Below, in pieces: positions 1-8,356 of a stretch of 64,000 nt of DNA (positions within the stretch are counted from its first letter, which is position 1; each line of letters opens with the position of its first letter). This DNA is from Corynebacterium maris DSM 45190. GTDB taxonomy: Bacteria > Actinomycetota > Actinomycetes > Mycobacteriales > Mycobacteriaceae. A program made the position numbers and the translations under genes. The notes under the pieces are model-generated. The model searched no databases. It saw only the letters and a program-made list of their open reading frames with translations, and was not told the origin of the DNA. The stretch is taken from the NCBI RefSeq assembly GCF_000442645.1, contig NC_021915.1, positions 682,001-746,000 of the forward strand. The letters run 5' to 3'.

Positions 1-156
1 GTCGGCCATGCCGACGAACGGGGCGTCCGCGTCGGGCTCTGCGTACACGGCCACGGACGCGATGCCCGCGTCTTTGGCCGCGCGGAAAATGCGGATCGCG
101 ATTTCACCGCGGTTCGCCACCAAGACCTTGGTGATCTGCTTGGTCTCAACTGCCAC
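1..156 (-). CDS. accBC: Acyl-CoA carboxylase alpha subunit (biotin carboxylase/BCCP), N-terminus only
   Basis: Only the first 52 codons are in the window; the gene runs off the left edge. The start is GTG at 156, preceded by a strong AGGAGG. The translation has the biotin-carboxylase N-terminal motif VLVANRGEIAIR, followed by VAVYAEPDADAPF. This closely resembles the start of the corynebacterial AccBC protein. In Corynebacterium AccBC carries the biotin carboxylase and biotin carrier domains. It works with the AccD beta subunits and AccE, encoded here at 26.2-29.6 kb, in malonyl-CoA and mycolate-precursor synthesis. The upstream region has the pair GTTTC-AATC-AAAACT (180-194), discussed as a possible operator. 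Confidence 0.93.
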   Translation of the reverse strand, partial: MAVETKQITKVLVANRGEIAIRIFRAAKDAGIASVAVYAEPDADAPFVGMAD

Positions 157-179
157 TTGGGTACCCCTCCTGGGATCGT

Positions 180-194
180 GTTTCAATCAAAACT
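180..194. promoter_or_regulatory. Imperfect inverted repeat upstream of accBC
   Basis: GTTTC-N4-AAAACT lies 24 bp upstream of the accBC start. It resembles the perfect AGTTTC-N6-GAAACT upstream of accD1 (29649-29666), though the spacers differ (4 versus 6). Fatty-acid genes of Corynebacterium are known to be controlled by FasR; I cannot confirm that this is its operator. Confidence 0.3.
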
Positions 195-266
195 ATTCTT
201 GCACACAAAAACGTGAGCCTTTCATCAGGTCTCGCGTGTCCCGCTAGTTTTGTTACAAAAACCAGC

Positions 267-1145
267 TCACGGGCGGTCACCCTGGGTGATGGGCGCGCGC
301 ACCATGTTGCCCCATTCCGCCCAGGAACCGTCATAATTGCGGATGTTGTCGAAGCCCAGCAGGTACTTGAGCACGAACCACGTGTGCGCGGAACGATCGC
401 CCAACTGGCAGTAGGCGATGGTGTGGTTGTTCTTGTCCAGGGCGGAGTAAGCGTTCTCGATGTCCCGGCGCGGGCGGAAGCGCGCGTTCGGGTAGACGCT
501 GCGTCCCCAGGGGTAGCTCAGCGCGCCCGGGATGTGGCCGCCGCGCAGCACGCCGGCGGCGCCTTCGCCCTCGATGCCGAGGGATTCGCCGGTGTACTCG
601 AGTTCGCCGCGGGCGTCGAGGATGGTGGCCGGGCCGCCGACCAGCTCACGCAGTTCGTCGACGAAGATGCGGAAGTCGACGTCGTTGCGCTCGACGACGG
701 GGTAGGGCTTCGCCCGGTAGTCGGGGACGGAGAAGGAGGTTTCGCGTTCCTCGCCCATCCAGGCGTCGCGGCCGCCGTCGAGCAGGCGGACGTCGGGGTG
801 GCCGAAGAGTTCGAAGACCCAGAGGGTGTAGCAGGCCCACCAGTTGGCCTTGTCGCCGTAGATGACGACGGTGTCGTCGCGGGCGATGCCCTTGTCGGTC
901 ATCAGCGCGGCGAAGGCTTCGCCGTCGATGAAGTCGCGGCTGACCTGGTCGTTGAGGTCTTTTTGCCAGTCGATGCGCACGGCGCCCGGGATGTGGCCGA
1001 TGTTGTAGAGGAGGGAATCCTCGTTGGATTCGACGACCTTTAAGCCGGGCGCGCCGAGGTGGGCGGAGAGCCAGGCGGCGGAGACAACGTGCTCCGGGTG
1101 GGCGTACTCCTGGTATTGGGGGTTGGGGTCGTAGTCGATGGCCAC
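267..1145 (-). CDS. Thiosulfate/3-mercaptopyruvate sulfurtransferase (two-domain rhodanese)
   Basis: A protein of about 292 residues with tandem rhodanese domains. The first has the GHIPGAVRIDW motif and lacks a catalytic Cys. The second has GGHIPGALSYPWG and the active-site loop CQLGDRSAH, with the catalytic Cys near residue 246. It transfers sulfane sulfur from thiosulfate or mercaptopyruvate to an acceptor such as cyanide or a thiol. The open frame extends to a GTG at 1154, but a GAAAG ribosome site suits the GTG at 1145 better. That gives a protein starting AIDYDPNPQ. It lies beside accBC on the same strand, an arrangement I know from other corynebacteria, and marks the left edge of conserved chromosome. 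Confidence 0.88.
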   Translation of the reverse strand: MAIDYDPNPQYQEYAHPEHVVSAAWLSAHLGAPGLKVVESNEDSLLYNIGHIPGAVRIDWQKDLNDQVSRDFIDGEAFAALMTDKGIARDDTVVIYGDKANWWACYTLWVFELFGHPDVRLLDGGRDAWMGEERETSFSVPDYRAKPYPVVERNDVDFRIFVDELRELVGGPATILDARGELEYTGESLGIEGEGAAGVLRGGHIPGALSYPWGRSVYPNARFRPRRDIENAYSALDKNNHTIAYCQLGDRSAHTWFVLKYLLGFDNIRNYDGSWAEWGNMVRAPITQGDRP

Positions 1146-1316
1146 GGCGCACACAGCTTTCTAACGCGGAAACAGTGACAGATGTTCTTTATCACTCTAG
1201 TCCTTCCGAAGGACGGGGACCCAGCGCGAGGGGTGTGGTGCGTCTACGCTCGGCGGGGCTGCGCGCGGGCTGGGGCGGGTGAGGGGCTCCCGCCGTTTCG
1301 ATAGTCAATCGGTTGT

Positions 1317-1346
1317 TTGAGTGTTACTGTGGCGGGTGATTAATAA
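1317..1346 (+). promoter_or_regulatory. Probable promoter of the ABC importer operon
   Basis: TTGAGT (1317-1322), an 18-bp spacer and TAATAA (1341-1346). Flanking half-sites GTTGTT (1312-1317) and AACAAC (1345-1350) form an inverted repeat around the promoter that could be an operator. No DtxR or McbR consensus is visible. Confidence 0.4.
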
Positions 1347-1371
1347 CAACATTTCTTTAAGGATTTTCAGC

Positions 1372-2982
1372 ATGAGCCGATCTGCCCGCACGCTCGCCGG
1401 CCTCACCGCCGCCTGCGCCCTGACGTTGACCGCCTGTGCCGGCGCCACGGACTCGAACGGCGCCGCCGACACCGTCGCCGCCGACCGGCCCGAGGACAGC
1501 CTGGTCCTGGCCGTCGGCGACATCACCGACAGCGAGTTTGACCCCGCCAAAGGCTGGGGGCAGCACAACGAACACGCCGTTTTGCATTCCTCCCTGCTGA
1601 GCTGGGACGAGGACATGGAGATGGTCGGTGAGCTCGCGGACTCCTTCACCCAGGAGGGCGCCACCTGGACCTTCGAGTTGAACCCGGACTACGCCTTCTC
1701 CGACGGCGAACCGGTCACCGCCGAGGACGTCGTGTTCACCTACGAGATGCTCAAGGAAGACGGCACCAACTTCGACCTGAGCAACCTCGAGGAGATCCGC
1801 GCCGAAGGCGAGCACACCGTCGTCGCCGAACTGGCCCAGCCGGACACGCTCTTCGGGCCGATGACCGCGCAGATCGGCATCGTGCCCGCCCACCGCTACG
1901 ACGAGAACTACTCCGCCGACCCGGTCGCCTCCGGCCCGTACCGCATCGTCGAACACCAGCAGGGCGAGCAGGTCCTCATGGAGGCCAACCCCCACTACCC
2001 GCACGACCTGGCGTATCAGGAACTGACCTTCGTCCTCTCCGACGAAGAGGCGGGCCTGGCCGCCGCCGGCGCGGGGCGCGTCGACATCGCCACCGTCTCC
2101 CACAACAACGCCGACCGCCAGATTGAGGGCATGACGCTGCACGACCTGGAGTCCGTGGACACCCTCGCGTTGACCCTGCCCACCGACCCGGCCGGGGACA
2201 CCGGCGAAACCATGGGCCAGGAGGTCGAGGTCGGCAACGACGTCACCTCCGACCCGGCCATCCGCGAAGCGCTCACCGTCGGCCTGGACCGCACGGGCCT
2301 GTCCGACCTGGTGGTCTCCGAATACGGCGAACCCGCCTACTCGGTGGCCGACGGCCTGCCCTGGTTCACCGAGGAAGTCATCTTCGAGGACGCCCGCGTC
2401 GACGACGCCCAGCGCATCCTGGAAGAAGCCGGCTGGACCGACTCCAACGGCGACGGCACCGTGGACAAGGACGGCGTCGAGGCCGTCATCCCGCTGATGT
2501 ACACCACCAACGACCAGGTCCGCGCCGACCTGGCCGAATCCGTCACCGTCCAGGCCGAGGAACTGGGCGTCCGCTTCGAGCCCGAAGGCGTGACCTGGGA
2601 CGACGTCTACGAAGAAGGCAAGACCAAGGCGGTCGTCTTCGCCCTCGGCTCACTCAGCCCGAAGGAGCTCTACGACAGCTACTCCTCCGACTCCATCGGC
2701 GTGAGCTACAACAACCTGCCCAACTACTCCAACCCCGAGGTCGACGAGCACATCGACGCCGCCCGCGGCGCCGACTCCTTCGAGGACTCCCTGCCGCACT
2801 GGCAGGCCGCCCAAGAAGCCGGGGCCTCCGCGCACCCGGACAACGGCGACGTCTCCATGCTGTGGCTGCTGCGCCGCGACCACCTGTACTACGTCGCCGA
2901 CCACGTCGACATCGGCGACCAGATCATGCACGGCCACGGCCACGGCCTGCAGATCTTCATGAACGTGGAGGAGTGGTCCTGA
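1372..2982 (+). CDS. ABC transporter solute-binding lipoprotein (SBP family 5: peptide/nickel type)
   Basis: A 536-residue lipoprotein. The signal peptide ends in the lipobox LTAC (lipid-anchored Cys22), followed by a Thr/Asp-rich linker and a family 5 extracellular solute-binding fold (LVLAVGDITDSEFDPAKGW; FSDGEPVTAEDVVFTYEML; VASGPYRI). ATG 1372 is chosen because AAGGA sits 8 nt upstream and the signal peptide follows at once. The C-terminus carries HGHGHG just before the end, which suits a metal or metal-chelate ligand, but family 5 proteins also bind peptides. It is the first gene of a five-gene importer operon (1372-6125). The ligand is unknown. Confidence 0.85.
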   Translation: MSRSARTLAGLTAACALTLTACAGATDSNGAADTVAADRPEDSLVLAVGDITDSEFDPAKGWGQHNEHAVLHSSLLSWDEDMEMVGELADSFTQEGATWTFELNPDYAFSDGEPVTAEDVVFTYEMLKEDGTNFDLSNLEEIRAEGEHTVVAELAQPDTLFGPMTAQIGIVPAHRYDENYSADPVASGPYRIVEHQQGEQVLMEANPHYPHDLAYQELTFVLSDEEAGLAAAGAGRVDIATVSHNNADRQIEGMTLHDLESVDTLALTLPTDPAGDTGETMGQEVEVGNDVTSDPAIREALTVGLDRTGLSDLVVSEYGEPAYSVADGLPWFTEEVIFEDARVDDAQRILEEAGWTDSNGDGTVDKDGVEAVIPLMYTTNDQVRADLAESVTVQAEELGVRFEPEGVTWDDVYEEGKTKAVVFALGSLSPKELYDSYSSDSIGVSYNNLPNYSNPEVDEHIDAARGADSFEDSLPHWQAAQEAGASAHPDNGDVSMLWLLRRDHLYYVADHVDIGDQIMHGHGHGLQIFMNVEEWS

Positions 2983-4013
2983 AACGATTGACCCTCACGC
3001 TGGCCCGCATGGCCGGACTGCTGCTGAGCATCACCTTCATCGCCTTCCTCCTGGTCGAGTTCTCCCCGCTCGACCCGGTGGGGAAGTACGTCTCCTCCCT
3101 GCGCGGGGTCAGCGACGAACAAGTCGCCCGCATCGCCGAACTATGGGGGCAGAACCTGCCCTGGTGGGAGCGCTACCTCGGCTGGCTGGGCGGGGTGCTC
3201 ACCGGCGACTTCGGCGTCAGCCACATCCACCGCGCGGAGGTCACCGACATCCTGGCCACCGCCGTGGGCAACTCGCTGCTGCTGATGGCGATGGCGTGGG
3301 TGCTCTCCGCCGTCCTCGGCTACGGCCTGGGCGTGCTCGCCGGCGCCACCCGCGGCAGCGTCCTCGACCGCGTGGTCGTGCTGGTCTGCTACGTGCTGAC
3401 CTCCACCCCGACCTTCGTCGTCGGACTGGTGCTCATGCTGATCTTCGCCGTCCAACTCGGCTGGGCGCCCATTGGGCTGTCGCAGCCGCTGGGCATGCTC
3501 AGCGAGGACGTCACCTTCGGCGACCGCCTGCAACACGCGCTGCTGCCGGCGATCACGGTGGCCATCGTGGGCATCGCCAACGTCACCGTGCACACCCGGC
3601 AAGCCGTGGGCGAATTCATGGAATCGGACGTGGCGCGTTTCGCCCGCGCCCGCGGGATGGGCACCTGGACGGTGGTCCGCCGCCACGGCGTCCGCAACAC
3701 GCTGCTGCCGGCGGTCATGCTGCAGTTCACGTCGCTGGCGACCCTGATCAGCGGCTCCGCCCTGGCCGAGGTGGTCTTCTCCTACCACGGGCTCGGCTCC
3801 GTCATCACGCAAGCCGGCCTGGACAGCGACGTCCCGCTGCTGCTCGGCGGCGTCCTGATCGCGGCCGTGCTGGTGTTCGTGGGCAACTTCTGCGCCGACG
3901 TCATCGCCGTCGCCCTGGAACCCCGGGTGCGCCGCAGCGTCGCGGCGCAAGAGGACGACGCCGCGCACCCGGCGCCCCGCGGGGAGGTGGCCTATGCTCC
4001 GGGTCCGCAATAA
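2973..4013 (+). CDS. ABC transporter permease, DppB/NikB type
   Basis: About 346 residues with six hydrophobic segments and the binding-protein-dependent permease (EAA) loop ARARGMGTWTVVRRHGVRN near residues 221-239. The N-terminal segment LARMAGLLLSITFIAFLLVEFSPLDP is split here for clarity by its features: basic start, first membrane helix, then the FSPLDP motif typical of DppB/NikB. Starts with GTG 2973, overlapping the upstream stop by 10 bp; the GGAGGA directly in front is very close, so CTG 2979 or TTG 2988 are alternatives. It forms the transmembrane channel with the next gene. Confidence 0.85.
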   Translation: MVLKRLTLTLARMAGLLLSITFIAFLLVEFSPLDPVGKYVSSLRGVSDEQVARIAELWGQNLPWWERYLGWLGGVLTGDFGVSHIHRAEVTDILATAVGNSLLLMAMAWVLSAVLGYGLGVLAGATRGSVLDRVVVLVCYVLTSTPTFVVGLVLMLIFAVQLGWAPIGLSQPLGMLSEDVTFGDRLQHALLPAITVAIVGIANVTVHTRQAVGEFMESDVARFARARGMGTWTVVRRHGVRNTLLPAVMLQFTSLATLISGSALAEVVFSYHGLGSVITQAGLDSDVPLLLGGVLIAAVLVFVGNFCADVIAVALEPRVRRSVAAQEDDAAHPAPRGEVAYAPGPQ

Positions 4014-4821
4014 CCGGGTCCGGCTGCTGATCCTGGCCACGCTCGCCGCCGCACTCATCGCAGTGATCCTGATCAGCGCCGCCGCCTACCCCGACTCCGC
4101 CGTGCGCCCGACCTCCGGCCAACGCAACGTCGAGCCCAACTGGCAACTGCCGTTGGGCACCGACTGGCTGGGCCGCGACATGTTCGCCCGCACCATGAAA
4201 GGCATGGCGCTGAGCCTGCTGCTCGGCCTGGCCATGGCGCTGGTCTCCACGGTGCTGTCGGCGCTGTTCGCCCTGGCCGCGGCCATGGGGCCGAAATGGA
4301 TGGACCGGGCGGTCGGCTGGCTGGTGGACGTGACCATCGGGCTGCCCCAGATCATCGCCTCCCTGCTCATCGCCTTCGCCGTCGGTGGCGGAGTACCAGG
4401 GGTGATCCTGGCGGTCAGCCTGACCCAGTGGCCACCCCTGGCCCGGCTGCTGCGCGCCGAGATCCTCAAAGTCCGCGAAGAGCCCTACGTGGCCGTGTCC
4501 CGGGCCCGCGGCCGTGGCGCCTGGTGGGTGGCGTGGCACCACATCTGCCCGGCGATCGCCCCGCACTTGATCGTCGGCTTCGTCCTGATGTTCCCGCACT
4601 CGATCCTGCACGAGTCGGCGCTGACCTTCATCGGCTTCGGCCTCGAGCCGACGACCCCGTCGCTGGGCATCATCCTCAGCGAAGGACTGCGCTTTTTGTC
4701 CACCGGGCAATGGTGGCTGGTGCTCGGGCCGATCGTCCTGCTGGTCGCGCTGGCGACGCTTCTCGACGCCTGCGGCGACCGCCTGCGCCAGCTGCTCTCC
4801 CCGGCGAGCCGGCACGAATAG
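3994..4821 (+). CDS. ABC transporter permease, DppC/NikC type
   Basis: 275 residues. One N-terminal membrane helix is followed by the DppC/NikC hallmark LGTDWLGRDMFAR and by five further helices. The EAA loop is VSRARGRGAWWVAWHHICP. ATG 3994 overlaps the end of the upstream permease by 20 bp, so the two are translationally coupled. It pairs with the upstream permease and is energised by the two ATPases downstream. Confidence 0.86.
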   Translation: MLRVRNNRVRLLILATLAAALIAVILISAAAYPDSAVRPTSGQRNVEPNWQLPLGTDWLGRDMFARTMKGMALSLLLGLAMALVSTVLSALFALAAAMGPKWMDRAVGWLVDVTIGLPQIIASLLIAFAVGGGVPGVILAVSLTQWPPLARLLRAEILKVREEPYVAVSRARGRGAWWVAWHHICPAIAPHLIVGFVLMFPHSILHESALTFIGFGLEPTTPSLGIILSEGLRFLSTGQWWLVLGPIVLLVALATLLDACGDRLRQLLSPASRHE

Positions 4822-4831
4822 GAGAAAGACC

Positions 4832-5539
4832 ATGACAGTGCTCTCCATACGCGACGTCGGGGTGTCGTTCCACCAGTACGACGGCCCATTCTCGCGTGTC
4901 CACGTCACCCCGCTGCGAGACGTGAACTTAGACCTGGCGGCCGGAGAAATCCTGGCCGTCGTGGGTGAATCCGGCGCCGGAAAATCCCTGCTCGCCGACG
5001 CCATCTTGGGACTCATGCCCGTCAACGCCCACGTCCACGGGGAGGTGCGCGGCGACCTGACCGGGACGCGCTTCATCCCGCAGGGAGTCACCCACTTCGA
5101 CCCGACCATGAAGATCGGGGCCTTCGTCGGCCTCGACGGGGGAGGGGCGGCAGAGAAGATCGCCCGCTTCGGCCTCGGCGAAGACGTCCTCGAGAAGTTC
5201 CCCCACGAGCTCTCCGGCGGCATGCTGCGCCGGGTCAGCCTGGCCACCAGCGTCTCGGAGAACACCAGCCTGCTCATCGCCGACGAACCGACCCCGGGCC
5301 TGGACCCGGCGGCGACCGCGCAAGTCCTGGATTACTTCCGCGAACTGCGCGCACGCGGCGCCGCGGTGCTGTTCATCACCCACGACATGGTCTCGGCCGT
5401 GCAGATCGCCGACCGCATCGCCGTGATGCGCGCCGGGACGGTCGTCGACGTCGTCGCCGGGGATCTCAGCGGCGAGCTCAGCGACTACACCGCCGCGCTG
5501 TGGCGTTCCCAACCGGCCAACGACTTCTGGGGAGAGTGA
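4832..5539 (+). CDS. ABC transporter ATPase, DppD/NikD type
   Basis: 235 residues. Walker A GESGAGKS (about 45-52), ABC signature LSGGM (about 127-131) and Walker B LLIADEPTPGLD are all intact. It lacks the C-terminal oligopeptide-transporter extension of DppD/OppD, so it is closer in size to nickel-type ATPases. It starts 10 nt after the permease stop with a GGAGAAAG ribosome site, inside the same operon. It hydrolyses ATP to drive import together with the next ATPase. Confidence 0.85.
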   Translation: MTVLSIRDVGVSFHQYDGPFSRVHVTPLRDVNLDLAAGEILAVVGESGAGKSLLADAILGLMPVNAHVHGEVRGDLTGTRFIPQGVTHFDPTMKIGAFVGLDGGGAAEKIARFGLGEDVLEKFPHELSGGMLRRVSLATSVSENTSLLIADEPTPGLDPAATAQVLDYFRELRARGAAVLFITHDMVSAVQIADRIAVMRAGTVVDVVAGDLSGELSDYTAALWRSQPANDFWGE

Positions 5540-5540
5540 C

Positions 5541-6125
5541 ATGAGTTTGAACGCGGAGAACGTTTCCTTCGGTTTCCACGGCCGACAGCTGATGACGGAC
5601 GTGAACCTCACGATCGAGGCCGGTGAGATCGTCGGACTGCAAGGTTACAGCGGGGCGGGCAAAACGACGCTCGCCCGCATCCTGACCGGCCAACTGCGCC
5701 CGGATTCTGGCCGGGTGCTCATCGACGGCGAATCTGTCCGCCCCGGCGCCTACTGCCCGGCGCAGCTGATCCAGCAACACCCCGACCGCGCGATCGACCC
5801 GCGCTGGCGCCTGTCGAAGGTGGTCGAGGGCGTCGATCCCGCGATCCTCGAGCGTCTGGGCGTCGAGCGGGAGTGGCTGACGCGCCGCGCCCAGGAGGTC
5901 TCCGGCGGGCAGCTGCAGCGCATCAACATCGCCCGGGCGATGGACACGCGCACGAGATATCTGGTCGCCGACGAGATCACCACCATGATGGACGGGCTGC
6001 TGCAGGCCGACATCTGGCGCTCGCTGCTCGACGAAGCACACCGACGCGGCCTGGGCATGCTCGTGATCTCCCACGACATGGACCTGCTGCGCCGAATCTG
6101 CGGGCGCATCGTGCAGTGGGACTGA
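5541..6125 (+). CDS. ABC transporter ATPase, DppF/NikE type
   Basis: 194 residues, a minimal nucleotide-binding domain. Walker A GYSGAGKT (about 35-42), signature VSGGQ followed by LQRINIARA, and a Walker B VADEITTMMD. It begins 1 nt after the preceding stop (ATG 5541, GGGGAG upstream). It is the last gene of the importer operon. Both ATPases are unusually short for oligopeptide systems, which supports a nickel/metallophore-like assignment over a true Opp system. The substrate remains an inference. Confidence 0.82.
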   Translation: MSLNAENVSFGFHGRQLMTDVNLTIEAGEIVGLQGYSGAGKTTLARILTGQLRPDSGRVLIDGESVRPGAYCPAQLIQQHPDRAIDPRWRLSKVVEGVDPAILERLGVEREWLTRRAQEVSGGQLQRINIARAMDTRTRYLVADEITTMMDGLLQADIWRSLLDEAHRRGLGMLVISHDMDLLRRICGRIVQWD

Positions 6126-6404
6126 GCGTGAGGGGCTGTTCCCTGCCCCATGCAGGTTGGGCGGCGCGGTCATCAGCCCATGTGAAAATGTCGGGCATCT
6201 GCTTAAACTGGCAATCGCCTGGGGCAGGTCGTCGCAGGATGTTTCAACGGTTGCCGCGGTAAGCGTTGTTTGGCGTTCGCCGGGAGAGAAATCAGTTTCG
6301 CAGGGTTGCGCTGTTGCCTCCGACTGTGCAGCAGCGCGCTTATATACGGTGTCTGTGTCCGGTGAACCGGAAGCCCGGTCTGATACTCCAGGAGAATCCT
6401 GGTA

Positions 6405-6740
6405 TTAGTCTCGGGACTCCTCGGTGTCGTCATGGGCGCCGATGATCGCGTCTAATTTTTCATCCACCGACACCAGCGAGTCGAGAGTATCGGCATCAAC
6501 ATCGGCATCGACCCCGTGGCCCTTGAGCAGAAGATCGAGTTTGGGGTGCAGCTGGGCCAGCGTGTCATCTGGCATGACCTGCGGGTTGCCGCCGTGCGCG
6601 GCGCACAGGGCATCGGCCTTGGCATGAAGGGAGGCCACCGACTCGAGGTTGAGTCCGGATTCGTCGAAATCATGGATCTGGTGGTCGGCGAGCAGGAAGT
6701 TCAACTTCTCGTGCAGGCTGGCAAAAGTTATGTTGGTCAT
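6405..6740 (-). CDS. Hypothetical four-repeat His-containing protein
   Basis: I do not recognise this 111-residue acidic soluble protein. It has four repeats of the pattern L-H-x-K-L-D/N with a second His ten residues after the first: H10/H20, H39/H49, H65/H75, and a fourth in which D93 replaces the first His before H103. There is one Cys (C46). The repeats are 26-29 residues apart and predicted helical. Seven regularly spaced His suggest possible metal binding, but that is inference. It lies 38 bp downstream of the MDR oxidoreductase with its own AAGGA ribosome site, so they probably share the CRP/FNR-type promoter. A hairpin (6383-6405) overlaps its stop. The 279-bp gap to the ABC operon (6126-6404) shows no gene. 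Confidence 0.72.
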   Translation of the reverse strand: MTNITFASLHEKLNFLLADHQIHDFDESGLNLESVASLHAKADALCAAHGGNPQVMPDDTLAQLHPKLDLLLKGHGVDADVDADTLDSLVSVDEKLDAIIGAHDDTEESRD

Positions 6741-6778
6741 GGCGTATTCCTTATCTTCGTGGTGGTGTGAGCCGGTGA

Positions 6779-7699
6779 TTAGTTGTCGGCGGGGATGATC
6801 TCGAGGACGACTTTGCCGCGCGTGCGGCCGGATTCTACGTGTGCCAGGGCCTGATCTGCCTGCTCGAGCGGATAGGTCGCCAGCACGGTGGGATCGACCA
6901 GGCCGTACTGGATGACACCGGTGATCTTGGCGATCATCTCCGGGTTACGGCGCAGCACCTGACCACCGAGTTCGGTGACGGTCTGCGCATCCGCCGCCGA
7001 GATCACGTGCGCCGGATCCTTCGCCACGGACACCACCTGACGCAGCGCCTTGCCCCCGACCAGGTCGAATACCAGATCCACCCCGTCAGGTGCCATCTCG
7101 CGCACCCGCTCGGCAAGCCCTTCTCCGGAGGCGACGAAAGTCGCACCCGTGGATTCGATCAGCGCACGCTTATCCTCACTGCCGACCCCGAGCACCTGGA
7201 ACTGATGGACCCGGCCGATCTGGGCTGCCATAAGTCCCACCCCGCCCCCAGCACCGTTGAACAGAACGGATTGGCCGGCCTCCAAACCGACCTGGTGGGT
7301 GCCGGCATAAGCGGTGGATCCGGCGATGGGAATGGCCGCGGCATCAATAAACGAGATTTCCTTCGGTTTTATCACCGCACTTTCTGCCGGCAGGACCGTG
7401 TCCTCGGCGTAGCCTCCAGCCCCGTCGGCAACCAGACCTAAGACCTCGTCACCGACGGCGAAACCCTCGACGCCCTCGCCCAGAGCGGTAACCACGCCGG
7501 CGACTTCCCCACCGAGAGCCACCGGCAAGGGTCGAGAAGTGCCGAGCAGGCCTTGACGAAGCTTCCAGTCCACGGGGTTAACCCCGGCTGCATGCACTTT
7601 CACCCCGATCTCACCCGGGCCGGGCTGCGGAGGTTCACGCTCGATCAGCTGCTGATTGTCTGCTCCGCCGTAGTCGGTGAATACGTATACCTTCGACAT
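6779..7699 (-). CDS. NAD(P)-dependent quinone-oxidoreductase-like MDR protein
   Basis: 306 residues of the zinc-independent medium-chain dehydrogenase/reductase superfamily. The N-terminal GroES-like half has VHAAGVNPVDWKLRQG and EVAGVVTALGEGV. The C-terminal Rossmann half has the nucleotide-binding motif GAGGGVGLMAAQIGR. The catalytic Zn Cys/His residues of alcohol dehydrogenases are absent, as in quinone oxidoreductases. ATG 7699 is preceded by GAGGA at 9 nt. The promoter carries a TTGAGCAAGGTCAA box placed exactly as in front of the metallochaperone and the ATPase, so it may answer the same signal. Substrate unknown. Confidence 0.85.
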   Translation of the reverse strand: MSKVYVFTDYGGADNQQLIEREPPQPGPGEIGVKVHAAGVNPVDWKLRQGLLGTSRPLPVALGGEVAGVVTALGEGVEGFAVGDEVLGLVADGAGGYAEDTVLPAESAVIKPKEISFIDAAAIPIAGSTAYAGTHQVGLEAGQSVLFNGAGGGVGLMAAQIGRVHQFQVLGVGSEDKRALIESTGATFVASGEGLAERVREMAPDGVDLVFDLVGGKALRQVVSVAKDPAHVISAADAQTVTELGGQVLRRNPEMIAKITGVIQYGLVDPTVLATYPLEQADQALAHVESGRTRGKVVLEIIPADN

Positions 7700-7784
7700 G
7701 ATTTCGTGTCCTCATTTCCACCCGCTAAAACGCGCGGGTCGTTGTCTCGTACAAGTCGAGAGCCAGCATCGTGCTCGTGGTGTC

Positions 7785-7826
7785 ACGCTAAGCGGTCTGT
7801 GCAGCCGACACCTTGACCTTGCTCAA
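7785..7826 (-). promoter_or_regulatory. CRP/FNR-type box and -10 of the oxidoreductase gene
   Basis: On the minus strand TTGAGCAAGGTCAA (7826-7813) is followed by a -10 TAGCGT (7790-7785). The box centre (7819.5) is 29.5 bp from the first T of the -10, identical to the two other copies at 7882 and 9448. The inferred transcription start is near 7778, about 79 nt before the ATG. Confidence 0.6.
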
Positions 7827-7881
7827 ACAACGATGTCGCCCGGTGGTGTCGATAACCGCAGTTCAGACGAGTTTTCTTTGT

Positions 7882-7923
7882 TTGATCCAGGTCAAGGAGT
7901 TCCCCCGTCAAGGCCCCTATCGT
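7882..7923 (+). promoter_or_regulatory. CRP/FNR-type box and -10 of the metallochaperone gene
   Basis: TTGATCCAGGTCAA (7882-7895) with -10 TATCGT (7918-7923); centre to -10 distance 29.5 bp. It matches the general CRP/FNR pattern TTGAT-N4-xTCAA. With an inferred start near 7930 the box is centred at about -41.5 and overlaps the -35 region, as in class II activation. A TGTCAG (7930-7935) 39 nt downstream is also shared with the ATPase promoter. Confidence 0.65.
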
Positions 7924-7968
7924 AAGAAGTGTCAGACAAAGAGATGACAACGAAAGGATCTGATTATT

Positions 7969-8205
7969 ATGACCGCCCCGACCAAGCTGAAGAAGACCAC
8001 CCTGCGCTCCGATGAGTTCAGCTGCCCGAGCTGTGTGGCCAAGATCGAGAACAAACTCCACAGTCTCGACGGCGTGGAGACGGCGGAAGTGAAATTCTCC
8101 TCCGGACGTATCCTCGTCGAGCATGACCCGCAGAAGGTTCCCGTCCGTGACCTGGTCGACGCGATCGCAGAGGTCGGCTACACCGCCAAGCCCTCCGCCA
8201 TCTAA
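7969..8205 (+). CDS. Heavy-metal-associated (HMA) domain metallochaperone, CPSC type
   Basis: 78 residues forming one HMA domain: beta-alpha-beta-beta-alpha-beta with the metal-binding loop CPSC (C19, C22), then VAKIENKLHSLDGVETAEVKF and RDLVDAIAEVGY in sequence order. ATG 7969 follows AAAGGA. Classic CopZ proteins have MxCxxC; here the sequence is DEFSCPSC, so the usual Met is missing. The P1B-ATPase at 9542 lacks an N-terminal HMA domain and its promoter is a near copy. This protein is therefore probably its soluble partner. The metal could be Cu(I), Zn(II) or Cd(II). Confidence 0.85.
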   Translation: MTAPTKLKKTTLRSDEFSCPSCVAKIENKLHSLDGVETAEVKFSSGRILVEHDPQKVPVRDLVDAIAEVGYTAKPSAI

Positions 8206-8356
8206 CCGCCGCGCTGGTGTCTGCACGACCTGCACGAACAACCGTGTGAGCACCCCCGCGCAGACATACCCGCCCTGATCGAACGGCCCGCCCGCACCTT
8301 ACCGGTGCCGGCGGGCCGTGGCGCTGCCGAAAGTGTGTGGTTGAGCTCCTGTCGGC

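Noticed and set aside
213..1043. Long plus-strand ORF opposite the rhodanese
   Set aside because: It is Val/Gly/Asp-rich shadow of the minus-strand gene, which has clear rhodanese motifs.
7813..7826. MerR-family operator
   Set aside because: MerR sites lie between -35 and -10; this box is centred about 30 bp upstream of the -10, which fits a CRP/FNR-type site instead.
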